Notes: generated from the letters alone by a model not told the origin. DNA of 38,271 nucleotides from Akkermansia muciniphila (GCA_943333275.1 CALQSQ010000056.1:1-38271), one strand, 5' to 3'; counted from the first letter of the stretch, positions 18,184 through 26,825 are shown. Translations and numbers: made by a program.

Positions 18184-20397
18184 ATGAATACAGCCTGGCA
18201 ATTCAACCTAGCCCCGTGGGTGGTGGCGGTGGCCGCAGTGTTTGTCGGGGCTTCGGTGTGGTTTTTCTTTCGCAGTTTAAAGCGGGAAGGCGCCACCCGG
18301 TCGCACAAGTTTCTGCACAGCATCCGCCTGCTCGCTGCCCTCATGGTCGCAGGCACGCTCCTCCGTCCCGAGCGCGTCGCCACCATCCAGAATTCCGAGC
18401 AACCCCGCGTCGCCGTCCTCTGGGATGCCTCTGGCAGCATGCAGACGCAGGACGTGCTCGTGGAGGAAAATCAGACTCCCGTGCGCCGTGCGGAATGGCT
18501 CGCGAATCAGGTCGCCGCTGAATTTTGGAAACCCCTCCAGGCCCGCTACCAAGTCTCCGCCCTGCCTTTCTCACCCGTCCCGGATCCCGCCACCGGAGCC
18601 TCCGTCGAAGACATGGCCGAAGCCGGCACCGACCTCGACCAACCCCTTTCGGCCCTGCCGAAACAATACAGCGACCTCCGCGCCGTGATCCTCCTCTCCG
18701 ACGGCGATTGGAACCGCGGCAAATCTCCCGTCACCGCCGCCACCCTCCTCGCCCAGCGGGACATCCCCGTCTTCACCGTCGCCGTGGGAGCCAGTCGCTA
18801 CCTGCCGGACATCGAACTCCTCTCCGTCGTCGCCCCCACCTACGGCCTCATCAACGAGCGCATCAGCGTCATGGTCACGCTGCAGAACCGCCTCAACCGC
18901 GAAGTCCGCAGCACCCTTTCCATTGCCTCACCCACCGGAGCCGTCGTCAGCACCAAGCCCATCACCCTCCCGCCCATGGGCCAGACGCAGGAAATGGTCG
19001 TGCTCACCCCGCAGGAGGAAGGCGATGGCGAATTCAAAGTCAGCCTGCCCGTCGAAGCCGAGGAGACCTTCAAGGAAAACAACGAAAAGCCCTTCCGCCT
19101 CGCCGTCCGCAAAGAGACCCTCAAAGTCCTCGTCATCGACTCCCAGCCCCGCTGGGAATTCCGCTACCTCCGCAATGCCCTCATGCGCGATCCCGGCGTC
19201 TCCGTCAATACCATCCTCTACCATCCCCAGCTCGGCATGGGCGCAGGCATCGGTTATTTAAACGAATTCCCCCCCAACAAGGAAGACCTCCAGGGCTACG
19301 ACGTCATCTTCATCGGCGACGTCGGCATCGACGGCCAGCTCACCAAGGAAAATTGCACCATGATCAAAGGCCTCGTCGAGCAGCAAGCCAGCGGCCTCAT
19401 CTTCCTCCCCGGACCCCTCGGCCGCCAGCGCACCCTCGCTGAAACCGACCTCGCCGACCTCCTCCCCGTCGAGACAGACTTCGCCAAAAGCATCGGCATG
19501 GCCTCCAGCGTCGAAGCCCACCTCGACCTCACCTTCCGCGGCCGCGACCACTGGCTCACCATGCTCGCCACCGATCCCGCCGCCAACCAAGTCGTCTGGA
19601 AAGGCCTCCCCGGCTTCTACTGGTACGCCCCCGTCCTCAAAGCCAAACCCGGCACCGAAGTCCTCGCCGTCCACCAGATGGCCCGCAACGACCACGGCCG
19701 CATCCCCCTCCTCGTCACCAAGAACCAGGGAAATGGCAAAGTCCTCTACATGGGCACCGACTCCGCCTGGCGCTGGCGCAAAGGCGTCGAAGACACCTAC
19801 CACTACCGCTTCTGGGGCCAGGTCGTCCGCTGGATGTCCCACCAGCGCCACCTCGCCCAGGAAGAAGGCATGCGCTTCTTCTACAACCCCGAGAACCCCC
19901 GCCGCGGCGAGAAAATCCGCCTCAACACCACCGTCATGGACAAGCTCGGCGTCCCCCTCTCCACCGGCCAGGTCACCATCACCCTCACCGCCCCCAGCGG
20001 CACCACCGAGACCATCGACCTCACCACCGAGAACGCCGAGTGGGGCCTCCGCCAGGGCGAATTCACCCCCCGCGAAGGCGGCACCTACCAGGTCGCCATC
20101 TCCTGCCCCAGCATCGAACGCAAGCTCCAGACCAAACTCGAAGTCACCATCCCCAGCATCGAGAAAGTCGGCCTCCCCGCCCAACCCGCCATCCTCAAGG
20201 AAATCGCCGCCATCACCAACGGCAAATCCGGCACCACCAACGACCTCGCCACCCTCCTCAGCCAGATCAACCTCCTCCCCGAACCCAAACTCCAGGAACA
20301 ACGCACCCGCCTCTGGTGCGACCCCTGGTGGGGCGGCACCCTCCTCGCCCTCCTCGTCATCTACTGGGTCGGCAGGAAAGTTGTCGGGCTGGCTTAA
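18184..20397 (+). CDS. VWA-domain membrane protein (BatA/CoxE-like architecture)
   Basis: 737 residues. Two N-terminal TM segments (about 11-29, 46-61), a von Willebrand A domain (about 74-210) with MIDAS residues D81-A-S83-G-S85 and ILLSDGDWN, then a glutamine-amidotransferase-like domain (about 305-480; KVLVIDSQPRWEFRYL, DVIFIGDVG) and a beta-rich region. A last TM lies at about 718-734. Such proteins commonly work with MoxR ATPases; a moxR lies 10 kb away on the other strand, not adjacent. Codon use changes sharply: almost every pyrimidine-ending codon ends in C, and Leu is CTC rather than the CTG seen in moeA. Function is unknown. Confidence 0.88.
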   Translation: MNTAWQFNLAPWVVAVAAVFVGASVWFFFRSLKREGATRSHKFLHSIRLLAALMVAGTLLRPERVATIQNSEQPRVAVLWDASGSMQTQDVLVEENQTPVRRAEWLANQVAAEFWKPLQARYQVSALPFSPVPDPATGASVEDMAEAGTDLDQPLSALPKQYSDLRAVILLSDGDWNRGKSPVTAATLLAQRDIPVFTVAVGASRYLPDIELLSVVAPTYGLINERISVMVTLQNRLNREVRSTLSIASPTGAVVSTKPITLPPMGQTQEMVVLTPQEEGDGEFKVSLPVEAEETFKENNEKPFRLAVRKETLKVLVIDSQPRWEFRYLRNALMRDPGVSVNTILYHPQLGMGAGIGYLNEFPPNKEDLQGYDVIFIGDVGIDGQLTKENCTMIKGLVEQQASGLIFLPGPLGRQRTLAETDLADLLPVETDFAKSIGMASSVEAHLDLTFRGRDHWLTMLATDPAANQVVWKGLPGFYWYAPVLKAKPGTEVLAVHQMARNDHGRIPLLVTKNQGNGKVLYMGTDSAWRWRKGVEDTYHYRFWGQVVRWMSHQRHLAQEEGMRFFYNPENPRRGEKIRLNTTVMDKLGVPLSTGQVTITLTAPSGTTETIDLTTENAEWGLRQGEFTPREGGTYQVAISCPSIERKLQTKLEVTIPSIEKVGLPAQPAILKEIAAITNGKSGTTNDLATLLSQINLLPEPKLQEQRTRLWCDPWWGGTLLALLVIYWVGRKVVGLA

Positions 20398-20466
20398 ACA
20401 AGCGTGCCCTTCTCTGGCGAGTATTCCCTCGACCACGCGGCCCCACAGGTGCTAACCTTGTTCCAA

Positions 20467-21300
20467 ATGAAACGAATGCGTGTCATCGCAATCTGGGCAG
20501 CGATCTACTTGAGCATTGTGAGCTTAGGATTTCTGGTGTATCGGCAGTCCCAAAGGCCCCTTGAGTTTTATTATGATGGAAATTCCTATACCCATCGAAG
20601 GTTCGCGGCCGACCCATTCAGGTTCGCGGCCGATCCATTGAAGTTCGCATCGCTTGAGGAACTGCATGACGCTAAGTTGGATCCTAATCCCGATGCGCGG
20701 TTCCTTTTCACCGTCGCGGATAATCTCAATTTTCTTCAATTTAGTCACGTGTTGGACGACCACGCTAGATCGGGGTTAGGTTTGTCGGTACGATGGCGAA
20801 TCGAGGGTGGGCTAGCGACGCGATATGATTTTCCTCCGTATGACCAAGACGACCCGCGCAGTTCGCGAGAACTTGTTGGAGCAGAAGGAGCAGAAAACCC
20901 GTCTTTGGTGAAAATCCCAGGATCGACTGCCTGCTTGCTCCGTATCAGTCTGAGAGAGGAGGGCATCTTCGTCAATGATGTGCCCACCACGCTTGAGGAA
21001 CTTTCTGCCGTGATTCAAAAAATCACTCAAGGGGTGGAGATTGGTTTGCGTTACCTATATTTGGACGTGCAAGAGCCAGAAGAGACCTCGCTGAGGTCTG
21101 CCAAAGGACTCTTCGATTGGATCGCCATCCAAAAGTGGGATTACTTGCTCTGGATTAGTGAACCTTTAGATCCTAGGACCTATCCTATGAGTTCAGGCGG
21201 CTTCATCACCGAGGGAATTTGGAGGAAATCCGAGCGTTACCGTCATGGCTTTCGTCCGCCTCTTCCCGCCACTCCTCTACCAAGAAAACCGTCGGACTAA
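20467..21300 (+). CDS. Single-TM anchored protein with an ExbD-like C-terminal region
   Basis: 277 residues from the ATG at 20467 (alternative 20476). One TM segment (about 4-25) anchors a soluble domain. A short tandem duplication encodes RFAADP twice (around residues 46-58). Residues about 165-250 (LRISLREEGIFVNDVPTT, ELSAVI, then YLYLDVQEP and LLWISE) follow the pattern of the ExbD/TolR periplasmic domain, but no ExbB is present. The gene is less GC-rich and uses more mixed codons than its neighbours, suggesting recent acquisition or low expression. The 41-bp palindrome array lies 180 nt downstream. The ExbD link is a weak inference. Confidence 0.7.
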   Translation: MKRMRVIAIWAAIYLSIVSLGFLVYRQSQRPLEFYYDGNSYTHRRFAADPFRFAADPLKFASLEELHDAKLDPNPDARFLFTVADNLNFLQFSHVLDDHARSGLGLSVRWRIEGGLATRYDFPPYDQDDPRSSRELVGAEGAENPSLVKIPGSTACLLRISLREEGIFVNDVPTTLEELSAVIQKITQGVEIGLRYLYLDVQEPEETSLRSAKGLFDWIAIQKWDYLLWISEPLDPRTYPMSSGGFITEGIWRKSERYRHGFRPPLPATPLPRKPSD

Positions 21301-21480
21301 GGGAAGGCACCTCACGATTCTGTGAACTCCCATCCATCGTCATGGCTGGCACGCCACGGGAGGGGCGTGGATTCTTGCAGTGGAGCAACGTGGGGCTGGG
21401 CAAGCGATTGCGGGGGGCGGGTGGATCTAGAAAGTAGGCCTTGGGACCGCCACCGAGACCGCCCTGCCTTCCAATTCTAC
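21301..21480. other. Non-coding stretch before the palindrome array
   Basis: 180 nt with no convincing gene. The minus strand has an open frame rich in Pro/Arg, but it runs into the 41-bp repeats and looks like composition. The last bases (CCAATTCTAC, 21471-21480) already match the array's second linker type, so the array probably once extended further left. Confidence 0.5.
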
Positions 21481-21817
21481 GCCGGGGCCACCACGGAGGC
21501 AAAATCGTGTGACAGATTGACGCAGGGGAATCCCCGGCATTGATCCCGCGTTGCAGATTAACGCCGGGGAATCCCCGGCACCGATCCCGCGTTACAGATT
21601 GACGCCGGGGAATCCCCGGCACCGATCCCGCGTTACAGATTGACGTCGGGGAATCCCCGGCATCGATCCCGCGTTACAGATTGACGCCGGGGAATCCCCG
21701 GCATTGAAGGCGAGTTGCAATTCCACGCCGGGGAATCCCCGGCATCGAAGGCGAGTTGCAATTTAACGCCGGGGAATCCCCGGCATCGAAAGCGAGTTGC
21801 AATTCAACGCCGGGGCC
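21481..21817. repeat. 41-bp tandem palindrome array
   Basis: Nine core positions at an exact 41-bp step: 21481, 21522, 21563, 21604, 21645, 21686, 21727, 21768 and 21809. Five interior cores are the 17-nt palindrome GCCGGGGAATCCCCGGC and two (21522, 21645) carry one change. The first and last are truncated to GCCGGGGCC. The 24-nt linkers fall in two types: GATCCCGCGTTACAGATTGA (four central ones) and GAAGGCGAGTTGCAATTCAA (the last three). Linkers of one type are nearly identical, which excludes CRISPR spacers. 41 is not a multiple of three, so it is not a coding repeat. Each unit could fold as a 7-bp hairpin in RNA or bind a dimeric protein on roughly the same DNA face. Confidence 0.95.
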
Positions 21818-21819
21818 TC

Positions 21820-21955
21820 ATTTTCTCACTTTCGAGAATCCCGCTCGGTGGAACATTGGGGCATGGGAGTGGCATTTTCTCGGAGAAAATGCTGAAGTGA
21901 GCGCCAACGGAGCGGGGGAATTCACGAGCGACATTTTCTCAGAGGAACGAGAATT
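21820..21955. repeat. Three ATTTTCTC inverted repeats after the array
   Basis: ATTTTCTC followed by GAGAA(A)T occurs at 21820-21839, 21874-21890 and 21933-21955, spaced 54 and 59 nt. The middle one is a perfect 10-bp inverted repeat around one G (21872-21892, GCATTTTCTC/GAGAAAATGC). Possibly protein sites or folded RNA at the 3' end of the convergent methyltransferase gene. Confidence 0.6.
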
Positions 21956-22012
21956 TGACCGGGTCTGCCGAGGCCAACGGATGGACAGCCCGCGGTCGGG
22001 CGTCAGTCTGGC

Positions 22013-22795
22013 CTAGGCCGAGGGATGACCCTTCGTTGCCACGGCATAGCGCAGCCGCCAGTTCATGTGGACGCGACCGTTCGCGGTGAACCAGCCGAGG
22101 TAATGTTCAATGGCTGCCTGCACTTGTGCGGGGGTGGCCAGTTCCACGGCAAACATCGTCCGGCAAAATTGGGTCATTTCCGCCACCTCTGCAAAGACCC
22201 ACGGCACGGCGACGGACTCCTCCCGGACGTCGCAAAATCCCGCCGCGGTCAATTCGTGTTCCCACTCACCCGATCGGAAAAACTTCCCCACATGGCCGCC
22301 GGGAGTATGGGCGTGCACAAACTCATTGAGAAACCCCGCCGTGCCCGTGCCCACCTCCACATCCGCCACCACCAATCTGCCGCCCGGCTTAAGAACCCGC
22401 CACCAGTCCCGGTAGCAGGCCATCCGGTTGTCCACGTGATGCAGTCCAGCCAGACTGCCGATGCGTTCCACACTCCCGCTGCCGAGGGACAAGGCGGCCA
22501 GTTCATCATTTCTTACCTCAAAGTCGGGATGGATCACCGCTGCAAAACGCACCGCTGGCTCCACACAGATCACCCTGATGCTCCCACCCCACCGCGCGCG
22601 GATGCCATCCGCCAGGTAGCCGCCACCCGCCGGGAGATCCACCACCACCTGGCCCGGCGCGAGTTCCAGCCGATCCAGCAAGGCCGCGCGCTCGGCCTCC
22701 CTGGCAAGCGGGCACCGCGATCCCGCCTCGTTGTAGACATGCCCGCGAGCGTTGAAAATATCCGTGTAGCTTTCCGAAAGGTGAGCCGGGTCCAT
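22013..22795 (-). CDS. Class I SAM-dependent methyltransferase
   Basis: 260 residues from the ATG at 22795 (MDPAHLSESYTD). A longer frame to 22966 would overlap the upstream stop as ATGA, but its first 57 residues are Arg-rich and look non-coding; this start is a choice. The Rossmann fold shows motif I as VVDLPAGGGYLADGI, an acidic VICVEP after strand 2, and WWRVLKPGGRLVVADVEVG, typical of class I small-molecule methyltransferases. The DLPAGGG form is slightly unusual. The substrate is unknown; no clear pathway partner is nearby. Confidence 0.87.
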   Translation of the reverse strand: MDPAHLSESYTDIFNARGHVYNEAGSRCPLAREAERAALLDRLELAPGQVVVDLPAGGGYLADGIRARWGGSIRVICVEPAVRFAAVIHPDFEVRNDELAALSLGSGSVERIGSLAGLHHVDNRMACYRDWWRVLKPGGRLVVADVEVGTGTAGFLNEFVHAHTPGGHVGKFFRSGEWEHELTAAGFCDVREESVAVPWVFAEVAEMTQFCRTMFAVELATPAQVQAAIEHYLGWFTANGRVHMNWRLRYAVATKGHPSA

Positions 22796-22962
22796 CCGCC
22801 CGTCATACCGCCAATTCGTTGACCGGCCAACCACAATCTGATTTCTCCCATTGCGGTGCGAGCCACCTTTTCTCAGAGAGAAATAGAAACGTTCGGGGCA
22901 GGCGCTACCTGGCTTCGGCCGGCTTCGATTTGAATAAAAGGCGCGCCTGGCTGGCCACCCGG

Positions 22963-23406
22963 TCACTCCGGTTGGCGGGGGGCCTTTTCCACGAGCAACT
23001 GGTGGATTTCCTCGGTCAGGTGGTTGTTGATCTTGAGCAGGCGGTGCAGTTCGTCCTGGATCTTCAGCAGGGCCTCGGCATCGCGGTAGGTCTGGAGGGA
23101 CTGTTTGTCAGAGGCCTGGGCGGCGACTTTTTGCCCGACCATGATCACCGAGAGCAGGACCAGTTGCAGAAAGGTCTGGGCCACCCAGGAAACAATGGCG
23201 GCAGTCCCTCCCGTCAAGGCGGCGGGCAGGCTGATGAGCGCGATTCCGGCAAAGAGGTAGGCGCACCACATGGTGCTGACGGCCTTGGTGATGATCAACG
23301 CCAGCCGGCCGTTGAATCCGATGTGCTCGTCTCCCGTCACATGGGGTCCGGCCTTTCGTCGTTCCTCGATGCGCGGGTTGGGAAGGTGTGGGTGGCCGTG
23401 GTTCAT
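22963..23406 (-). CDS. Two-TM membrane protein, DUF1003-like
   Basis: 147 residues. Basic/polar N-terminus, two TM segments (about 44-66 and 69-91; MWCAYLFAGIALISLPAAL and WVAQTFLQLVLLSVIMVG), then a cytoplasmic helical tail likely to form a coiled coil (about 103-140). The layout and WVAQTFLQLVLLS-like second helix resemble the DUF1003 group. Function is not known for that family. It precedes the methyltransferase on the same strand. Confidence 0.75.
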   Translation of the reverse strand: MNHGHPHLPNPRIEERRKAGPHVTGDEHIGFNGRLALIITKAVSTMWCAYLFAGIALISLPAALTGGTAAIVSWVAQTFLQLVLLSVIMVGQKVAAQASDKQSLQTYRDAEALLKIQDELHRLLKINNHLTEEIHQLLVEKAPRQPE

Positions 23407-23498
23407 AGGGAAAATTAGGCGGGAAATGCCGCCGGCACAATTCCGGATTTGAGTTCCCGCGGATCAGAATCGGAGGGGAAAGCGCCCCATCTGGTGAT

Positions 23499-23708
23499 TT
23501 ATTTTCTCCGATAAAGGAAGACGCTGACCATCAGTCCGATGGCCAGTACCGCGCAGCCGTACACGAAATCCGCACCCAAGTCTCTTAGCGTTAACCCGGC
23601 GTTATTGCCAATGTCATGGATGATGACGTCTGCACGGGCCCGACTGGCGGTTGCCATGAGGAGGGCGGCAATCAGGAGTCGTTTCGTCTGAGGGGGCATC
23701 GAAGGCAT
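23499..23708 (-). CDS. Small membrane protein with signal peptide and C-terminal TM
   Basis: 69 residues. A Sec-type signal sequence (KRLLIAALLMATASRARA), about 20 residues outside, then a TM segment (about 48-65) ending in YRRK. This signal + short ectodomain + TM + basic tail layout resembles sorting-tail proteins, but no PEP-CTERM-like motif is seen. Being short it may be over-called; the intact topology argues for a real gene. Function unknown. The 179 nt upstream to the peptidase stop hold nothing I recognise. Confidence 0.55.
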   Translation of the reverse strand: MPSMPPQTKRLLIAALLMATASRARADVIIHDIGNNAGLTLRDLGADFVYGCAVLAIGLMVSVFLYRRK

Positions 23709-23887
23709 GGGCGGAGTGGGGTGTGGATGAGCCCGTTTTTAAACCGAACCGAGGGGAAACGCAATCAGGGGCTTTTCCCAGGAACACGAAGCCATGATCC
23801 CAAAGAAAATGCGGTTTAGCTGGAGAGGTGCCTGAATGGGGGAGATGAGGATTCCACTGGAAGGGGGCGAACATCACTCAGGTGGCG

Positions 23888-26122
23888 TCACTGGCGAGGG
23901 AACTCGATTTTCCGATTTTTGAAGGCTTTGATAATGTCCTCGTAGATTGCGTCGGGAGTCTTAACGAGCGTCTTGCTGGCAATCTCATCCCAGCGGGCCT
24001 GCATTTTTACGGCAGTGAAGGGTGTGCAATCCGGAACGTTTGGGAGCAGGTTGAGTAGTTCCTCTTCCGGGGCCAGTGGCTTGGGAATGTTCGTGGAGCG
24101 TCCGGAGTTACTGATTTTCCAATTCCGAAGGGCCTCCTGGTAGGCTGTCTCCATCTTGCTGAAGGCCTTGAGGCGGTCTTCAATGGATGTGAATGCGGTT
24201 CGGAATTCCTCGGCTTTTTTTTCGAAAGGGGGGCGCTGGGCGTTGAGTTCATCCGTCCATTGGCGCAGGTGCCACATCAATGAGAGCATCTTTGCTCCTT
24301 TGCCATCGCCTTCGAGATGCTGGAGGTAATAAACCAGCGTTTTCGCAGCATGATACCTGAGCATTAGGGCGCGGCCTTCGTCCTTGGCGGTGTGAAAGAT
24401 TGTTCCCGCTTGTAGTTTCCTCTCGATGCCTTTGACGGCGCGGGTGGTTTTTTTGCCGGCGAGCATGTCCGCGCGGTCCTGCCGGATATCCAGCAGATAC
24501 CCCTTTAACTTCGCGCGGGCTTCGGTGAGAGTGTGCGTGGTGTGCGCCTCGAGGGTGCCGACAATGCTGTCGGTGAGGATTTCTTTGAAGGCCTGCCTGT
24601 CGAGGGGGCCTTCAGCGGCGAGGGATTTCATGACGGCGGGCTTGTTCACGGCGCTGCAATCATAGCCTGCGCTGCTCCAGGGGATGATCCGAACATATTC
24701 CGCTGTTCCTTCCGCCACCCACCAGGGGATGACGGAGAGCATGTCGTGCATCATCTGGTGGGCCAGTTCATGGCGCAGGGTGCCGTTGGTCAGGCTCCGG
24801 CCTTCGAGCAGGCTCTCCAGCGGGATGTGGATGATTCGATCGCTGGGGCGGTAGAGTCCGAGAATTTGCGCGCTGCCAACGTTGGTGACACCGAGCGCAG
24901 TCATGAAGTCGGCGCGTTTTGAATAGAGGCGCACTTTTTGATATTTGCCATCCGGAGGTGCCGGTCGAATGTCCCAGGGAAGATGAGCGAACAGTTCACT
25001 GGTGGCTTCAAAGGTGCGTCCAAATTCGCCGACCACCTGCGGCGACAATTCTTGATCAGACTGAAATTCAAAACTGAAGGTCCGGTAAACGGGCAGCGCA
25101 TCGCGGGGCAGTCCGATCACTTTTCCCGCTGGGCGCGTCGCTGGAGCGCTGATGACCCCCGGCCATTTGGCAGAGGGTAGTTTCCAGCTAAAGTCGCGCT
25201 GAAATTCCCCGACCGCCGCTTGATCGTCGGATGCAAGGGAAGCCAGTGGAACTGAGACCTCGCCCTTGGAGGACCGGATCCAGACAGTCGTTCCGTCGCA
25301 ACGTCGATAGGTGCCGGTGAAGGATTGCCCCTGCGTGTTGTTCCATTCGCGGTCTGGTTTTAGAAGGGTGGGCCGTGGCGCCTTATCTGGGCTGGCGGTC
25401 TTTGGCTCGGGGGTGGTGGGCACGGGTTCCTCTGGGGATTTCTTCGGGGGGGGTGTTGTCTCTGGCTCCTTGCGTTTGGGAGGTGCGATTTCGATATGAT
25501 CTCCGGGCCGTGCAAAACTGTTGTCGAGATATACGAGGCCGATCGAAAGAGCGATCTTTGACTTTTTACCAAAGATCCCGACTACGGGCTGACTGTCATA
25601 ACCCATGGTGGTCGTTCGTCCTCCTCCCCAACCTCCCAGCCATTCGCTCTCGTAGGCGTCCTTGGGGTTCAGCGCTCCACCTGTTTCAATGACGCGCGTG
25701 AATCTGATTTTAAAGCGGTCCAAGGTCCACCCAGCGCGGGTCTGAATCCCGCCGACGGCATAACCCTTCTTTGCCTGAATCGTCTCCAGAGTGCCGCCAG
25801 GTTCTCCCTGCAATTCGCCTAGGATCAGCCCCTGGGCAGATTGGTAGATGGGTTGAAGCGCTTTGATGGCGGGAACGTGGACAGTGTCAGAAAGATCCGC
25901 GATCCGATATTTGAAACCCACCAGTAGGGTGCCGGATGGTTTAATTTCCTCATACGCCTCCCCGCCTTCTGCACCGCTCTCCGTCCGGTTTGATTTGGCC
26001 GCTAGGGCGAACAAAGGGAAGATCAGTAGGCTGCCAAGCTGCAGCAGCAAATTTTTTGCCGCGAGATTATTCCGGGTGCCAAAAGGGTTATTTCCTGGTG
26101 AAGTGGTGATTGAGTGTTTCAT
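23888..26122 (-). CDS. Exported jacalin-like + SHD1 + gluzincin peptidase protein
   Basis: 744 residues. N-terminal signal (about 22-41, LLLQLGSLLIFPLFALA), a jacalin-like lectin region (about 98-200; YAVGGIQTR, SEWLGGWGGG, VVGIFGKK), a Pro/Lys linker, an SHD1 (Sla1 homology) domain (about 256-305; REWNNTQGQSFTGTY, VPLASLASDD) and a metallopeptidase-like domain with HELAHQ (451-456) and WVAEGTAEY (Glu471 the expected third zinc ligand). A long helical C-terminus follows. SHD1 is otherwise best known from yeast Sla1, where it binds NPFxD, but is widespread in PVC bacteria. Substrate unknown. Lies alone between small membrane genes and rplU. Confidence 0.85.
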   Translation of the reverse strand: MKHSITTSPGNNPFGTRNNLAAKNLLLQLGSLLIFPLFALAAKSNRTESGAEGGEAYEEIKPSGTLLVGFKYRIADLSDTVHVPAIKALQPIYQSAQGLILGELQGEPGGTLETIQAKKGYAVGGIQTRAGWTLDRFKIRFTRVIETGGALNPKDAYESEWLGGWGGGRTTTMGYDSQPVVGIFGKKSKIALSIGLVYLDNSFARPGDHIEIAPPKRKEPETTPPPKKSPEEPVPTTPEPKTASPDKAPRPTLLKPDREWNNTQGQSFTGTYRRCDGTTVWIRSSKGEVSVPLASLASDDQAAVGEFQRDFSWKLPSAKWPGVISAPATRPAGKVIGLPRDALPVYRTFSFEFQSDQELSPQVVGEFGRTFEATSELFAHLPWDIRPAPPDGKYQKVRLYSKRADFMTALGVTNVGSAQILGLYRPSDRIIHIPLESLLEGRSLTNGTLRHELAHQMMHDMLSVIPWWVAEGTAEYVRIIPWSSAGYDCSAVNKPAVMKSLAAEGPLDRQAFKEILTDSIVGTLEAHTTHTLTEARAKLKGYLLDIRQDRADMLAGKKTTRAVKGIERKLQAGTIFHTAKDEGRALMLRYHAAKTLVYYLQHLEGDGKGAKMLSLMWHLRQWTDELNAQRPPFEKKAEEFRTAFTSIEDRLKAFSKMETAYQEALRNWKISNSGRSTNIPKPLAPEEELLNLLPNVPDCTPFTAVKMQARWDEIASKTLVKTPDAIYEDIIKAFKNRKIEFPRQ

Positions 26123-26470
26123 CGCACTTGGTATGGTTTGGGTCGGGCTGCAATGGCCGAGAACTTGCTTGTCGACTTTCAGATGACAAATGGCACCGGG
26201 GCAGAAACGGTTCTCAAATCAGAAAATAAAGCGGAGGCGACTGCCCGCAAGACCTATTTCATTTGCATTCGGTTCCGCCATTCCCACGCTACCGGCCAAA
26301 GTGCCCCCTCCGGGAAGGGCTGCGGCGGAGATTTGATCCAAAAAATCCGCTTGCCAGTCTCCGGTCCTTGTGGGAGTTTCGCCGCCCCTCGGGTCTGGGT
26401 GTTGATTCTGCACCGCTCCGGACCTTCGGGAAATTCCCTTTTCTGATCCTTACACTTTACTTCAACGGCT
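26123..26470. other. Divergent intergenic region upstream of rplU
   Basis: 348 nt between the peptidase gene start and rplU, where promoters for both must lie. I see no confident -35/-10 pair, riboswitch or conserved L21 leader. An imperfect hairpin (GCGGAGATTT with AAAATCCGC, around 26323-26349) is present. The last 20 nt before rplU are C/T-rich without a Shine-Dalgarno. Confidence 0.4.
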
Positions 26471-26785
26471 ATGGCATACGCAATCATCAAAACTGGCGGC
26501 AAACAACACAAGGTTGCTGTCGGCGACAAACTGGACTTCGACAAACTGACCGGAGCCTCCGGTGACACGGCCGTTTTCAACGAAGTGCTGTTGTATTCGA
26601 AAGATGGCGACATCCGGATCGGCGACCCCGTCCTCGAAGGCGCGAAGGTCACCGGCAAGGTGCTCAACCAGCACCGCGGCCCCAAGGTGATTGCTTTCAA
26701 ATACAAGAAGCGCAAAGGCTACCACAAGACCATCGGCAGCCGCCGTCATCTGACCCGCGTGCAGATCGAGACCATCACCGTCTAG
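26471..26785 (+). CDS. rplU: Ribosomal protein bL21
   Basis: 104 residues, standard length. Large-subunit protein binding 23S rRNA. MAYAIIKTGGKQHKV at the start and FKYKKRKGYHKTIGSRRHLT near the C-terminus are diagnostic. It precedes rpmA by 40 nt, the usual bacterial order. The leader contains no Shine-Dalgarno. Confidence 0.98.
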   Translation: MAYAIIKTGGKQHKVAVGDKLDFDKLTGASGDTAVFNEVLLYSKDGDIRIGDPVLEGAKVTGKVLNQHRGPKVIAFKYKKRKGYHKTIGSRRHLTRVQIETITV

Positions 26786-26825
26786 TCCCCACCCACTCAT
26801 TTTCACCCACTAACTCTCCCCTCTC

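Noticed and set aside
21206..21622. Minus-strand 138-codon frame
   Set aside because: It runs through the 41-bp repeats and overlaps the ExbD-like gene; its Pro/Arg-rich product looks like translated repeat.
21481..21817. CRISPR array
   Set aside because: The regular palindromic cores look CRISPR-like, but the 24-nt intervals are near identical within two classes, and no cas gene is present.
22796..22966. Longer methyltransferase starting at an ATGA overlap
   Set aside because: The overlap is suggestive, but the 57 added residues are Arg-rich, with no conserved pattern; the start at 22795 gives a normal methyltransferase length. Not fully excluded.
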